A model generated the notes under the pieces. That model was not told where the DNA came from and made no database searches. It was given only the letters and a program-made list of their open reading frames with translations. Both the position numbers and the translations under genes were made by a program. Below are positions 46,994 through 55,189 of a DNA stretch of 64,000 nt, piece by piece; the first letter of the stretch is position 1; each line of letters starts with the position of its first letter. Source of the DNA: Pseudomonas entomophila (GTDB lineage: Bacteria; Pseudomonadota; Gammaproteobacteria; Pseudomonadales; Pseudomonadaceae); contig NZ_CP063832.1 of assembly GCF_023277925.1 (NCBI RefSeq), positions 1,955,001 through 2,019,000 of the forward strand. The letters run 5' to 3'.

Positions 46994-48091
46994 TCAGGGT
47001 TTACGATCCACCGCAAGCGTCAGCCTGTCATGCAACTCGCCGAGGGACAGGAACTTCCCTTTGTCGTTGTAGAAGGCGCTGAGCTTCAGCCCGCCCTCAC
47101 GCATCAGTCGGCCACGCTCCGGGCCAAGGATCTCGTCCTGGCGCGCTGCCGACTGTTTGCTGAGCCATTCGGCATAGGTGGTCGACTCCGGCACCTGGCC
47201 GTCCATGCTCGCCCGCGTTGCGCCGTCGCTGAAGCCCAAGGCCTTGGCGCTTTTGAGCACCGGAACCTTGGATGACCGGCAGCAGAAGTGGATGCGACCA
47301 GGCCCGGCCAGCCATGGGATCGTGTGGCCGATGGGCTTGTAGGTGCCCAGGGTGTAGGGCAGCCGGTCGCGGATCCGGCAGTCGCTTGACGTGTGGTTGT
47401 CCAGCGTACTGAGCCACTCGACGTGGCTGATGATATCGCTGTTGGCCTCGTACGCTGCGTCGCTGGCCGTTTCGGCGGTATGGGATACCGCAGACCGCAC
47501 TACCGCCTCAACGTCGCGCCTGGCCTTCTGGAGGGCCCCGTCGGCGTATTGCTGAACCCGACTGCCCATGACCGTGCGAACGATCTCAGCCGTGGCACGC
47601 CCCTCGACCACGCCCGAGCGCACTGCGTCTCGCACTGCGGCGGCGCGGCTGGACTCGATGCCGGCCATCCACTCCCTCAGCAGGCGCCCCTGGAATGGTC
47701 GGGTCTGGGTGATAGCCTTCACAGCGCTGAACGCCGGGGAGACGACCGGGTAAGCCTCATGCACCAGGGCCGGGAGAACAGCGCCCAGCGCGCTCTGCTG
47801 GAACGCCAGCTCGTAGCTGATCAGCCCGTCGGTCACCTGGTCCATGGCCAGGCGAATCTCAATGAAGGTCTGCTGGTTGATCCGCAGCACCGCCGACAGG
47901 GCGAAATCGACAGCTGCGGCCGACAGGTCAGTGCCAAGGTTGTCGATAGCCTCGATCAGCGCAGCTCGAAGGTCGGCGTCCTTGCTGTTGAGGATCTTGA
48001 TGACCGTCACAACTTGGCTGTTGCTCAGCCTGGACAGGTCGACCTCATGCCCGATTAGCTCGTTCAGCAGCTTCTCGTTGGCCGTCTTCAT
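46994..48091 (-). CDS. Minor head protein, SPP1 gp7-like
   Basis: The 365-residue protein ends with the phage head morphogenesis domain: VEWLSTLDNHTSSDCRIRD, then TIPWLAGPGRIHFCCRS, the SPP1 gp7/Mu F pattern with Cys and His residues. It is a minor head component joined to the portal. Start ATG 48091 overlaps the portal stop (ATGA). Confidence 0.92.
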   Translation of the reverse strand: MKTANEKLLNELIGHEVDLSRLSNSQVVTVIKILNSKDADLRAALIEAIDNLGTDLSAAAVDFALSAVLRINQQTFIEIRLAMDQVTDGLISYELAFQQSALGAVLPALVHEAYPVVSPAFSAVKAITQTRPFQGRLLREWMAGIESSRAAAVRDAVRSGVVEGRATAEIVRTVMGSRVQQYADGALQKARRDVEAVVRSAVSHTAETASDAAYEANSDIISHVEWLSTLDNHTSSDCRIRDRLPYTLGTYKPIGHTIPWLAGPGRIHFCCRSSKVPVLKSAKALGFSDGATRASMDGQVPESTTYAEWLSKQSAARQDEILGPERGRLMREGGLKLSAFYNDKGKFLSLGELHDRLTLAVDRKP

Positions 48092-49497
48092 CACAGCGTA
48101 CCGAGAGCCGGGCCTTGGGCCTCAATCTTGCCCAGCTCCTCTTCCCAGTCGTATTCATCGCTGATGACGCCGCGGCGCTGCATCTCGGTGAACAGCGTCT
48201 CCTTGGAGATCATGCCTGCGTTGGCCATGGACACTAGCGTCGGCAGCGACACTTCCGGTATGTAATCGACGTCGAAGTTACCGCGCATCTCAACGGTGCC
48301 ACCCTCGCCCAGGTCGCGGTAGTCGGCCATGAACTGAAGCAATTGCGCCAGACAGTCGGCGAAGTGGTGCGCCATGCGCGCCAGCGGGGATAGCTCCTGC
48401 GCCGCCTCCTCCTCCGCCTGGGTGGCGGTCTTGATGGCGGACTCGTCCGGAGTCAGCAGCTTGGCCCCGGCCATGCGCATCTCGCCAATCAGGTCTTGCA
48501 GTGCAGTACGGCCAGACTCGACGGCTTGGCCGGTGTGCTCGACGTACTTGAGGTTGCCGTCTTTGGGAAGGTCGGTCAGCTGCCCGGTACCAACCTTGAA
48601 CTCTGGAGGAATCACCTTCCCCTGATTGTCGTACTGCGCCTGAACGCCGATGCGCACCAGAATAGGCACGCGGATGACATGCAGGATGTTGTCCTGGTCG
48701 CTCTGGCTCTGCCAGTGCTTGACGTTCAGGTGCGCCAGCTCAATCAGCGGCGGCTTGGCCGTCATGAAACCGGTGCGGCCGGTGTAGAAGGTGACCCATG
48801 GGATGGCGGTCAGGCTGTTGGTGCCCTCATCATGCATCTCCCAAGTCCCGCTTGAGCTAACCTGCTTGCCCCGTACCGCTTTGGCCGACCGGCGATAGGT
48901 TCGCCAAGAGCCAGGCTCCAGCACACGGATCTGCTCGACGCACTTTGCGCCGAACTGGCCGTCCTCCTCCTCGACCACCTCGATGTAGCGGACCATGGTC
49001 AGGACGCCGCCCTTCGCGCGCCAGCCCAGCACCTGCTCAGGCTTGATCAGTACTACGTAGGGGCGCACGCCGGCGGCCTGCTCGTCGGCTTGGGTCTTCA
49101 GTTCGCCCGCTGGCGGGTGATCGACGAAGGCGTGACACAGGCCGTGGCTCAGGCCCTCGGTGAAGAAGCCAACCGCCCAGGAGTTCAGGTCATTGCCAGC
49201 GTGATCAATGTCTGCGGTCATCTCGACAATGGGCTCCGGCAAATCATCGCCAACCTGCAGAGGCTCGGCGAACACCCGGGAGGTCATGTTGCCGACTGTC
49301 TCGGAGTACGCTGGCAACAACGTCGAAAGGCGCAAGCGCTCTTTGTAGGACTCGTCGTCTTCGGCTGGGTACTGCGGCAGCAGGGACTTCCCTGCCGCCC
49401 GCATCGCCATGGTCCCGCCCATGAGCGGCGAGATCACGGCCCAGTAGGCGCGCATCGCGTCGACAGCGGGCAGCGTGATGCTCGGGTTATCACTCAT
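48091..49497 (-). CDS. Portal protein (DUF4055 family)
   Basis: The 468-residue protein begins MSDNPSITLPAVDAMRAYWA and has the DUF4055 segments SGHKSLLPQYPAED-like (GKSLLPQYPAEDDESYKERL) and WQSQSDQDNILHVIRVPIL. Such proteins form the 12-part ring at the head vertex through which DNA passes. It follows the terminase by two bases. The ATG at 49497 is preferred over a GTG two codons upstream. Confidence 0.9.
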   Translation of the reverse strand: MSDNPSITLPAVDAMRAYWAVISPLMGGTMAMRAAGKSLLPQYPAEDDESYKERLRLSTLLPAYSETVGNMTSRVFAEPLQVGDDLPEPIVEMTADIDHAGNDLNSWAVGFFTEGLSHGLCHAFVDHPPAGELKTQADEQAAGVRPYVVLIKPEQVLGWRAKGGVLTMVRYIEVVEEEDGQFGAKCVEQIRVLEPGSWRTYRRSAKAVRGKQVSSSGTWEMHDEGTNSLTAIPWVTFYTGRTGFMTAKPPLIELAHLNVKHWQSQSDQDNILHVIRVPILVRIGVQAQYDNQGKVIPPEFKVGTGQLTDLPKDGNLKYVEHTGQAVESGRTALQDLIGEMRMAGAKLLTPDESAIKTATQAEEEAAQELSPLARMAHHFADCLAQLLQFMADYRDLGEGGTVEMRGNFDVDYIPEVSLPTLVSMANAGMISKETLFTEMQRRGVISDEYDWEEELGKIEAQGPALGTL

Positions 49498-49499
49498 GG

Positions 49500-50798
49500 T
49501 CACATTCTCAGGGATTGGGTCGTGAAGACCGGGCGTTCAATTGGGTAATCGTGGTGGATGAAGTAGCCGCCCGCGTCGTTCGCATGGTCCACGCCAGATT
49601 TCTTGTCGGGCTCGCCGTTGGGCGCCCACACCTGCTGCTCCAGGCCGTCCGCATAGGTCGGGCAGCGCAGCGGGTTGATCAGGTAGCGGCGTTCGCCATT
49701 CGCGTTGCAGAACATCGCGTTCATGGCGTTGATCCGGTCCTTTACTGGCGGGTTGGCGTCGGGCGCGATCACGCTGAAGCCGGCCTGCCGCAAGATGGCG
49801 ATGTCCGTCTCGCTGGCGTTCACCGACTTGCGCGACCCGCCCGAGGCGTCCGGGTAGATCCTGATTTCGCAGGTCTTGTCGTACCCGTTGCCGTTGTGCC
49901 GCCAATAACGCTCCTTGATCCGCCGGATCATGTCCGGGGTATCGAAGCCGTCAATCAGCTCATCCACCGCCCTGGGCTTTCCGTCGGCGCGCTTGACATG
50001 CGTGATCGCCGCCATCTTGCCGACGTTGAAGTCCATGCCGATGAACAGGGGTTCTCCTTGTTCCACGGTGTCGAAGCAGGAATTCAGCTTCCGGTCGTAG
50101 GCGTGGTAGATCGAGCCTGCATTCAGGTTGACGAACTGGCCGTTCAGGTAGGCCAGGATCAGCTGTGCCGGGTACGACTCCATCAGCGATGGGATGTAGT
50201 CCGGTGGCAGGTTCAGTTCGTTGTCGAACGTGCTGGCCTGCACCAGGCCATACATGCCCTGCAGGGCCGGCTTCTCGCGCAGCTGCTTCACGAACTGCTG
50301 ATAGACGAACTTAAACCCCTCGGGGGTCGTGGTCACGTCTACGCCGTTCTTCAGCCCGGGCACGTTGTAGCGCATCCGGGCAATGATCTTGCGCCAGGCG
50401 TGCTCAGCCTTCAGCGCGGGCAAAACGTCGAGCTCGTCGACCAGGGCATGCCCGATCTTGAAGCCCACGATGGTCTGCGGCTTCTCCATCGAGCGGCAGA
50501 TGGTCGTGCTGCGGTACTGGCCGCCGCTGTAGAACTCGACTTCCTTGTCGCTCTCCTTGGTCTTGACCTTCAGGCCCCAGTCGAACGCGACCTCCTCGAT
50601 GGTCGGGAAGAAGATGTCGCGGATCTGCGGGTACGTCGGGGCGAAGTAGCCGGAGTCGATCCGGGGCCACTCCCAAACATGCTTGCACAGCGCGGCACAG
50701 CCCACCCAGGTCTTGCCGGAGCCGAAGCCGGCCACGAAGCCGCGGAACTTCTGCTCCATGCGTAGGAAGCTTGCCTGGGGCACGTTAAGTGACGGCAT
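49500..50798 (-). CDS. Terminase large subunit
   Basis: The 432-residue protein has Walker A at residues 24-30 (GFGSGKT), Walker B D121/E122 (ALVDELDVLP), and a nuclease domain with the acidic strand IGMDFNVGKMA and NDAGGYFIHH. It packages DNA into the head using ATP and cuts concatemers. The start at 50798 overlaps the small subunit end by 14 bases. Confidence 0.94.
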   Translation of the reverse strand: MPSLNVPQASFLRMEQKFRGFVAGFGSGKTWVGCAALCKHVWEWPRIDSGYFAPTYPQIRDIFFPTIEEVAFDWGLKVKTKESDKEVEFYSGGQYRSTTICRSMEKPQTIVGFKIGHALVDELDVLPALKAEHAWRKIIARMRYNVPGLKNGVDVTTTPEGFKFVYQQFVKQLREKPALQGMYGLVQASTFDNELNLPPDYIPSLMESYPAQLILAYLNGQFVNLNAGSIYHAYDRKLNSCFDTVEQGEPLFIGMDFNVGKMAAITHVKRADGKPRAVDELIDGFDTPDMIRRIKERYWRHNGNGYDKTCEIRIYPDASGGSRKSVNASETDIAILRQAGFSVIAPDANPPVKDRINAMNAMFCNANGERRYLINPLRCPTYADGLEQQVWAPNGEPDKKSGVDHANDAGGYFIHHDYPIERPVFTTQSLRM

Positions 50799-51246
50799 CA
50801 GGCTTCCTCGCATCCACCACGTCGACCTGCACTCGGGTGGGCGGCACGTTGTCGTGGGGATTCTCGTTCTTGGTCTGGCGGTTCACGTAGACGTCGCCGA
50901 CTTCCTTGGCCGCCTGCTCCAAGATCTGGAGGGCCAGGCCATAGTTGCGCATGCCCTCGACCTTCTCGACCATCCTGCCCAGTGCCCGGAGTCGGTAGGC
51001 ACGATTGGCGATCGGGATCTCAGCCGTCTCTTCACGGAATCGCGCTCGAGTGTCTTCGAACAGGGTCACCCACCGCTTGGCCAGGTCCTTCCCGGAGCGC
51101 TTTGTGGGGTCGTGTGATTCGCACTGCTGTCGGGTTACCTCGATGCCGAATTCCTCTCGGACCGAGGCCGCAACCTGTGCTGGGGTATCGAAACAGGCCA
51201 AGGCCTGAACGATGAAGGCCTTCACCTCGTTGTTCAGGGCTGCCAT
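50785..51246 (-). CDS. Terminase small subunit (DUF2280)
   Basis: The 153-residue protein starts MAALNNEVKAFIVQALACFD and fits DUF2280, a helix-turn-helix DNA-recognition protein of Pseudomonas phages. It would bind the packaging (pac or cos) site near here and recruit the large subunit. The end overlaps the large-subunit gene. Confidence 0.88.
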   Translation of the reverse strand: MAALNNEVKAFIVQALACFDTPAQVAASVREEFGIEVTRQQCESHDPTKRSGKDLAKRWVTLFEDTRARFREETAEIPIANRAYRLRALGRMVEKVEGMRNYGLALQILEQAAKEVGDVYVNRQTKNENPHDNVPPTRVQVDVVDARKPDAVT

Positions 51247-51277
51247 AGGTTCAAATCCGTCTTAGGTCTGTCCAAGG

Positions 51278-51889
51278 TCAGGCAGACTTGAGCAGACAGG
51301 TTCCGCAGGCCCTCGAAATGTTGATCTTGGCCACCTCAGGCGGCCGGCTTGCAGCGTCGATCAGCTGCTGTACGTCTTCGCTGGCACCGTAGCGCCTCAC
51401 TACGCCGACGAACTCTTCGACGTCATGGCCGCGCATCTCAAGCTTGGGCATACCGTCTTGGGTGAATGCCGGGGCGCCGTACTTATCGAGCTTGTGCGCT
51501 ATGTGAAAGAGTTCGTGCTCCACTAGCGCGCAGAACTCAGCGTTGGTGCACTGGGCGCAATAGTCGGCAGCCAGGGTGATGAGGAAGTCCGGTTCTTCTC
51601 CGAACCATTCCCGCATCTGCTGCTCTTGCCGTGCCTTCTGCCAGCCGCCAGCGCGTAACATCAGTTGCTCGGCCTGGCCAAGCACCACTCGGCCCTGTTT
51701 GGCGAATCCAGAGGATGCCCAGAGCACGCCGATGTTTGCGTCGATCAGGTGGGCGTGGTCTTCGTTGTGGATACTGCCTGTGGTGGCCAGGATCTCCTGC
51801 TGCACCCACTCCCACACCTCAGGTGCCGGGCTCAAAGTCAGGAATAGGTGATCGACCAGGCTGGCTGGCGGATAAGGTCGCTGATTCAT
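51278..51889 (-). CDS. Putative phage metallopeptidase
   Basis: The 203-residue protein has HELFH with H125/E126/H129 (LVEHELFHIAH) and a possible third ligand further on, plus four cysteines in CAQCTNAEFC and CGTC. This matches putative phage metallopeptidases (PF18894-like). Its target is unknown; it may process a head or host protein. It lies 31 bases upstream of the terminase small subunit. Confidence 0.82.
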   Translation of the reverse strand: MNQRPYPPASLVDHLFLTLSPAPEVWEWVQQEILATTGSIHNEDHAHLIDANIGVLWASSGFAKQGRVVLGQAEQLMLRAGGWQKARQEQQMREWFGEEPDFLITLAADYCAQCTNAEFCALVEHELFHIAHKLDKYGAPAFTQDGMPKLEMRGHDVEEFVGVVRRYGASEDVQQLIDAASRPPEVAKINISRACGTCLLKSA

Positions 51890-51979
51890 GATCGCGACCC
51901 TCCAGAGGTCACCAATAGGGCCCAGAAGAATCTTTTTAGATGGCCAACTACTGCCCTCACATCAACAGCAGGAGTGTCC

Positions 51980-52090
51980 ATGGACGATTGGATTTGGATT
52001 GTCATACTTATCGCGTGTCTCGGGCTTACAGTTGCACCTGAGTGCACCGCGGACCCCGCTACGCTCACATGCCTTTTAAACAGGCCATAA
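51980..52090 (+). CDS. 36-residue membrane peptide, plus strand
   Basis: A short ORF, MDDWIWIVILIACLGLTVA and following, with one hydrophobic segment and a Cys-rich end. An AGGAG lies eight bases before the ATG. It runs against the late operon. It could be a small membrane toxin, a holin-like peptide, or chance; the ribosome site is the main support. Confidence 0.4.
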   Translation: MDDWIWIVILIACLGLTVAPECTADPATLTCLLNRP

Positions 52091-52122
52091 GCTAACTTGT
52101 GCCGCACTCACCTGCGGCACAC

Positions 52123-52560
52123 CTACCCTGCTTCGCGGATCACCCGAACCGTCCTGATCTTGCCGCCTGTATTCGTATCTCGCCTGGCGGCCATTTCGAC
52201 GGCCTGGTACGCACTTGCGCCCATGTCCATTGCCGCCAGAGCGAATGGCGATCCACTTCCAATTGCATCGACCCGACTCGACCCAATTCTGGATTTCCAG
52301 ATGCCGGTTTTGTCATCGTGGCCAACCAGCCATAACTCACCGTCGGTGATTGCATAGCCTGACGCCTCAACCGGTACCGTTGCAGGCTCGCCAAAGTAGG
52401 CAGCAATCAGCGCATCGAAGTCACAGGTCGCACCAGTGCAGATAAAGCTAACGCCGTTAACCACCTGCAGTTTCTCGCAGTCATCTTCCATGACTACGGT
52501 GCCGCGAACAGTTCTTGAGTCGTAGGCGATCACGCCGTCCTTGTAAGCGATGGTGGTCAT
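52123..52560 (-). CDS. Ntn-hydrolase (proteasome beta-like) protein
   Basis: The 145-residue protein begins MTTIAYKDGVIAYDSRTVRG, the N-terminal pattern of proteasome/HslV-type Ntn hydrolases in which a Thr after Met is the nucleophile. It includes YAITDGELWLVGHDDKTGIW and SGSPFALAAMDMGASAYQAVEMA, the classic HslV-like end. It lies nine bases after the Acb2-like gene. Its target protein is unknown. Confidence 0.75.
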   Translation of the reverse strand: MTTIAYKDGVIAYDSRTVRGTVVMEDDCEKLQVVNGVSFICTGATCDFDALIAAYFGEPATVPVEASGYAITDGELWLVGHDDKTGIWKSRIGSSRVDAIGSGSPFALAAMDMGASAYQAVEMAARRDTNTGGKIRTVRVIREAG

Positions 52561-52568
52561 GGTTGTTC

Positions 52569-52805
52569 TCAGGCGAATGGATCGGCAGGCTTGGCGATCG
52601 AGCGCACAAACCACATGAAGCCCTGCTGCAAGTTGGTCTTGGCCAGGGCCAGGGCCAGGAGTCGCGGGTCGACACCTTCGATCTGGCCGATCTGCTTGAA
52701 CAGTTCGCCGGCGTCGGCCTCCAGGGCTTTGATCGAGTTCATCCCGTCGATCTCGCTCTGGGTGAGGTCGCGGTAGCCGGTGATCTTTTTGTGCTGGTTG
52801 TCCAT
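52569..52805 (-). CDS. acb2: Acb2-like anti-CBASS cyclic-nucleotide sponge
   Basis: The 78-residue protein starts MDNQHKKITGYRDLTQSEID and ends TNLQQGFMWFVRSIAKPAD, which closely fits the Acb2/Tad1 hairpin family as I remember it. Acb2 of Pseudomonas phages forms hexamers that bind cyclic di- and tri-nucleotides and stop CBASS defence; Tad1 relatives bind gcADPR and stop Thoeris. GAGGAT lies before the ATG. It is adjacent to the Ntn-hydrolase gene and the holin. Ligand specificity cannot be read from sequence. Confidence 0.82.
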   Translation of the reverse strand: MDNQHKKITGYRDLTQSEIDGMNSIKALEADAGELFKQIGQIEGVDPRLLALALAKTNLQQGFMWFVRSIAKPADPFA

Positions 52806-52940
52806 GGATCATCCTCAGGTTTTCGCGCCACGAAACGGCGCACCTAGAATTTGTGGCGCGGCACCATGCCTTCGCCTCGTTGATCTGGCGTGCAACGTCG
52901 TCAGCTCGCTCTCGCACTGAGGGCTCGCATGATCATCGAG

Positions 52941-53267
52941 TCACCCCTGAGCCTTGCGAGACAGGAACAGGTCGGAGTAGCCGCGAAGCTTCTCCACGCC
53001 CATAAAGCCGACGGCACCGCCCGCGAAGGTGGCCATGCCCTGTGGCAAGCCCATCCATTCGAGCAGCGGCACCAGGGCCAAGGTAATGAGGCCGCAGAGC
53101 GCGCCCTCCAAAAACATTTGCCGTCTGCTGCCGCCGCCATACACCACCCGGAGGGCAGCGATCGCGACCGACAAGCCAGCGGCATACAACTGGGGCTGGT
53201 GAGCCAGCACCCATGTGAGCACGGCGGCCCATAGGCCAGGGTCCTTTTCGTGCATGATGTTTGGCAT
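52941..53267 (-). CDS. Phage holin (lambda-type family)
   Basis: The 108-residue protein has three hydrophobic segments (YAAGLSVAIAALRVVYGG, LCGLITLALVPLLEWM, GMATFAGGAVGFMGV) with a charged end, as in phage_holin_3-type holins. GGAGG lies before the ATG. A second Met at position 5 (MPNIMHEK) could give a dual start. It is 26 kb from its lysozyme, so lysis timing may depend on separate transcripts. Confidence 0.85.
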   Translation of the reverse strand: MPNIMHEKDPGLWAAVLTWVLAHQPQLYAAGLSVAIAALRVVYGGGSRRQMFLEGALCGLITLALVPLLEWMGLPQGMATFAGGAVGFMGVEKLRGYSDLFLSRKAQG

Positions 53268-53334
53268 CTCGGTTCCTCCCTTTGCGGGGAGCTTGTGAAT
53301 AAAATGCCCGCCCTTTGCAGGCAATGGCTCCGTG

Positions 53335-53643
53335 CTATCGTCGAGCTTCCACACAAGACGTTTCACGGAGCGAAAAACGATGAAGATAACCCTCAAGTGC
53401 GCCAAGTGCGGCAGTGACAAGTTCGAGGTCCCGGCTAGGCCGAACGACAACTCGAAGATCACCTGCGGCAAATGCGGCGCTGTCGAGACTTACGGAAAGC
53501 TCATGAAGGCTGTTGGTGACAAGGTCGCGAAAGACCTGGAACGGAAACTCGGGAAAATGTTCAAGTGACCTGAGCGTTTCAGCCAGAGGGCGCAGGAAGT
53601 CAGCGGTGCCCTCAACCTCAACGTCGAGTTGTAGCTTTTCCAT
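53335..53643 (-). CDS. Doubtful protein overlapping the zinc-ribbon gene
   Basis: From ATG 53643, with a strong GGAGG site, the first 25 residues (MEKLQLDVEVEGTADFL and on) look like a real phage protein start. The rest lies antisense to the plus-strand zinc-ribbon gene. It may be a gene truncated by arrival of that gene, leaving an open frame to 53335 by chance. Confidence 0.35.
   Translation of the reverse strand: MEKLQLDVEVEGTADFLRPLAETLRSLEHFPEFPFQVFRDLVTNSLHELSVSLDSAAFAAGDLRVVVRPSRDLELVTAALGALEGYLHRFSLRETSCVEARR
53380..53568 (+). CDS. Small zinc-ribbon protein
   Basis: The 62-residue protein has two CxxC pairs, LKCAKCGSDKF and ITCGKCGAVETY, forming a zinc ribbon, and a basic C-terminal helix (KDLERKLGKMFK). 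GGAG precedes ATG 53380. It points against the phage operon, so it is probably a moron with its own promoter. It may bind nucleic acid. Confidence 0.72.
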   Translation: MKITLKCAKCGSDKFEVPARPNDNSKITCGKCGAVETYGKLMKAVGDKVAKDLERKLGKMFK

Positions 53644-53800
53644 GCGGCCTCCAGAAACGAAAAAGCCCCGGCAAATGCCGAGGCTCAAATGGGTGGAAAT
53701 GGCAACCCTGTCAGGTCACTGTCGTGGCGTTTCCCTCCAGTCCCCGCGCCGACTGTTACCCCTGCACGTTGCCGACGGACTTCGATCGTCTCCAGAAATG

Positions 53801-53826
53801 GAAAAGCCCAGCGCGAAGGCTGGGCT
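53801..53826 (-). terminator. Terminator after the propeller-like gene
   Basis: On the minus strand AGCCCAGC-CTTCGC-GCTGGGCT is followed by TTTT. It ends the transcript of the 320-residue gene. Confidence 0.75.
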
Positions 53827-53849
53827 CTATTACGCAAGGAGATAGAAGA

Positions 53850-54812
53850 TCATGGAGTCCAGTAAGCAATCTTGCCGCCTGCACCAACAGCTACAAAATT
53901 GCCGTTGCCGTAGGCGACGCTCCGGATATCGGTTCCTGCGAAAGTGTTGGCTTGCTGAACCCAGCCGATCCCATCCTCGGAAACGGCTGTCTTGCCGCCG
54001 TCGCCGACAGCTACATACTTGCCATTACCGTAAGCAATGTCGCGGATAATGGTTCCACCGAAACTGGTATCTTCAACAGCAGTCCAGCTAAGCCCATCGG
54101 ATGAATATGCCATCTTGCCATCCGCACCAACGATAAACATTTTCCCGTTGCAAAGCTTCATGGAAAGGATGGTGCTAGTGCCGAAGGTGCTGGTTCTGGT
54201 CGCGAATGATTGCGGATTACCCATTGGCATCTTCACAGCACTAAGCAGCTTCCCATTCGATCCCGCAATCAACACAAAAACGCCAATGACGTTGACGCAG
54301 TACACAGTCTCGCTAGAAGTGAAGGTCGTAGTGCGCTCCACCGTGCCTGACCAATCCTCATAACGGGAAAAGACTTTACCGTTAGACCCAACCAGTATCC
54401 AGGTCGCGATGTCGCCGTAAATTGGCTGATAATACACAATGCCATGCAAGTCTACATACGCGCGAGCAGCTGCCGTAAGGTCTGTCCAATCCCTTAAAGG
54501 GCGTGCAATGCTGCCGTGGACCACATTGCCGGATTGAGAAAGGCCTTGAAGCGTTGTCCCAAGACCGTTCCAGTACAGCTCGTTGAGGACCTTTCCGCTA
54601 TCAGAGGTGACGGCGCCCTTAAGCTTGGTCCACGCTGTACCAGTTGCGTCTCCGCTGACAAGCTGAGTGGTTGTGGGAAGACCGTTGCCACCAGCCGCAT
54701 AAAACTTGCCTTCCGCAAAAACCACGCGCCTAAGCATGCCGGTGTTATCCACCGGTGCTACTTGAGTCCAAAGATCTTGCAAGGTTTGAGATGCTGAGTT
54801 TGCGTTTACCAT
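53850..54812 (-). CDS. Propeller-like repeat protein
   Basis: The 320-residue protein has repeats of the form YGNGKYVAVGDGGKTAVSEDG and CNGKMFIVGADGKMAYSSDG, one per roughly 40-50 residues, with sialidase/Asp-box-like loops (S-x-DG-x-x-W). It would fold as a beta-propeller. No signal peptide is seen. It lies upstream of the holin region and far from the tail fibres, with its own terminator. It could be a virion decoration, receptor-binding or lysogen surface protein. Confidence 0.7.
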   Translation of the reverse strand: MVNANSASQTLQDLWTQVAPVDNTGMLRRVVFAEGKFYAAGGNGLPTTTQLVSGDATGTAWTKLKGAVTSDSGKVLNELYWNGLGTTLQGLSQSGNVVHGSIARPLRDWTDLTAAARAYVDLHGIVYYQPIYGDIATWILVGSNGKVFSRYEDWSGTVERTTTFTSSETVYCVNVIGVFVLIAGSNGKLLSAVKMPMGNPQSFATRTSTFGTSTILSMKLCNGKMFIVGADGKMAYSSDGLSWTAVEDTSFGGTIIRDIAYGNGKYVAVGDGGKTAVSEDGIGWVQQANTFAGTDIRSVAYGNGNFVAVGAGGKIAYWTP

Positions 54813-54986
54813 TTTAAACTCCGTTACTGAGCTGATTTAAGTTCAGGCCTCTGTATTGGGCGTATGGCGCTCATGGGCGATGGCTCGAGACTCGAGGTCT
54901 TCTGGCGAGGATCAGGGGTGACGAGGTTTCACCAACCTCAGGCCTGTCGCTGATGTAGGAAACTATGCCACATAAGTACTGTATAT

Positions 54987-55133
54987 TCAACCAGTATTTG
55001 CTCCGTAACCTTTCAACCCTTGGATGATGAAGACGCAGCCAAGGAAGACATTGGCGCTGATGTCGCGGTGTAGGGCGTAGCTGGCCAGGGCCAGCGCGAA
55101 TGCCAGTAGGCTCCACGCGGATGATGGCTTCAT
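54987..55133 (-). CDS. Small membrane protein
   Basis: A 48-residue protein, MKPSSAWSLLAFALALASYALH and following, with two hydrophobic stretches. GTAGGAA lies six bases before the ATG. A longer start at 55151 lies on the terminator. It is between the membrane gene and the propeller-like gene. Unknown function. Confidence 0.5.
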   Translation of the reverse strand: MKPSSAWSLLAFALALASYALHRDISANVFLGCVFIIQGLKGYGANTG

Positions 55134-55151
55134 CCGATTTCCTACAGACAT

Positions 55152-55176
55152 AAAAAAGCCCTGCCTAAGCAGGGCT
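55152..55176 (-). terminator. Terminator after the 115-residue membrane gene
   Basis: On the minus strand AGCCCTGC-TTAG-GCAGGGCT is followed by six T residues. The stem is perfect. Confidence 0.85.
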
Positions 55177-55189
55177 CTCCCCGATCCCA

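Noticed and set aside
49515..50765. 416-residue plus-strand frame
   Set aside because: Antisense of the terminase large subunit, which has clear Walker motifs.
52810..52917. MRERADDVARQINEAKAW and following upstream of the Acb2-like gene
   Set aside because: In frame with the Ntn-hydrolase but crosses the Acb2-like gene; GTG start without SD. Perhaps a remnant, but not supportable.
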